Part shown: piece after piece, positions 6,274 to 6,522 of the stretch
Numbering within the stretch: position 1 is the stretch's first letter
How the letters are laid out: each line of letters begins with the position of its first letter
Assembly: GCA_946530565.1 (NCBI GenBank)
Contig: CAMNAE010000100.1
Location: 1-6,522 of the forward strand
DNA: 6,522 nucleotides
Direction: 5' to 3'
Source: an uncultured Oscillibacter sp.
Lineage (GTDB): Bacteria > Bacillota > Clostridia > Oscillospirales > Oscillospiraceae
Translations under genes and position numbers: made by a program
The notes under the pieces: generated by a model
The model's database searches: none
What the model was told of the DNA's origin: nothing
Seen by the model: the letters and a program-made list of their open reading frames with translations, nothing else

Positions 6274-6522
6274 GCCTTCACCTCCATCTCATCGAGCCGG
6301 CGTCCCATCATGAGCGCGCCGATCGTCATCGGGTCGCTGCCGCGCGGCAAGATCCCCATGAGCTGCCCGTCGTAGATGACCGCGATGCGGTCGGAGAGCT
6401 GCAGTATCTCTTCAAGATCCGCCGATACGAGCAGCACTGCCGCGCCGGCGTTGCGCGCGTCGAGGATCCGGGAGCGCACATACTCCGCCGCGCCGACGTC
6501 GAGGCCGCGCGTGGGCTGATTC
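6270..6522 (-). CDS. Nucleoside-type ABC transporter ATP-binding protein (NupA/YufO-like), 5' part outside window
   Basis: Only the last 83 codons are present; the frame is open to the right edge, so the apparent GTG at 6479 is internal, not a start. The visible part is the end of the second nucleotide-binding domain of a two-domain ATPase (COG3845, RbsA-like). It begins with QPTRGLDVGA, the D-loop region typical of this group, and continues with AAVLLVSADLEEILQLSDRI and then IAVIYDGQLMGI. The switch position reads VSAD, with Ser where canonical ABC ATPases have His, as is usual for the second domain of RbsA-type ATPases. Walker A, the signature motif and Walker B lie outside the window. It would power import through the two permeases encoded directly downstream, the first of which starts within its stop codon. 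Confidence 0.92.
   Translation of the reverse strand, partial: NQPTRGLDVGAAEYVRSRILDARNAGAAVLLVSADLEEILQLSDRIAVIYDGQLMGILPRGSDPMTIGALMMGRRLDEMEVKA

Noticed and set aside
5698..6375. Plus-strand open frame of 225 codons opposite permease 1 and the ATPase
   Set aside because: The product is charged and of low complexity, the mirror of hydrophobic permease codons; it runs across the ATPase/permease junction.
6270..6479. A separate 69-codon gene starting with GTG at 6479
   Set aside because: The frame is open to the window edge and the upstream residues QPTRGLDVGA belong to the same ABC ATPase domain, so this is the tail of a larger gene.

Overview
The window is GC-rich (about 60% by eye). It carries seven protein genes, all on the minus strand, packed stop-to-start with no gap longer than 3 nt. 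Strong AGGAGG-type ribosome sites, three separate molybdenum-hydroxylase subunit genes, a nucleoside-type ABC importer and a Gram-positive-style lipoprotein suggest an anaerobic Bacillota (Clostridia-like, possibly gut-associated). That placement is inferred from gene style only; the window has no phylogenetic marker.

Transcription runs right to left. The right edge (6522-6270) holds the C-terminal end of a two-domain ABC ATPase of the NupA/YufO (RbsA-like) type. Two permeases of the BPD_transp_2 family follow (6273-5200 and 5198-4254); with the ATPase they make the usual import core of a BmpA-type nucleoside ABC transporter. The BMP-family substrate-binding lipoprotein expected with it is not in the window and may lie further right. 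Next is a small lipoprotein of unknown function (4254-3763). After it come the three subunits of a xanthine-dehydrogenase-family molybdenum hydroxylase: molybdopterin subunit (3761-1668), FAD subunit (1668-847) and 2Fe-2S subunit (843-355). The left edge (374-1) holds most of a zinc-dependent nucleoside/guanine deaminase whose 3' end lies outside.

The set reads as one operon for uptake and breakdown of purine nucleosides or bases. The importer would bring in the substrate. A GuaD-like deaminase could turn guanine into xanthine, and the hydroxylase could oxidise hypoxanthine or xanthine towards urate, or oxidise a related heterocycle. The main caution is in the large subunit. Two positions that bind the purine in known xanthine oxidoreductases (bovine Glu802 and Arg880) appear here as Asp238 and Leu314. 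The subunit is also compact (697 residues), with a short stretch in the C-terminal Moco domain, so the true substrate is open.

I see no promoter, terminator, RNA gene, repeat array, mobile element or CRISPR in the window, and no gene-free stretch worth describing.
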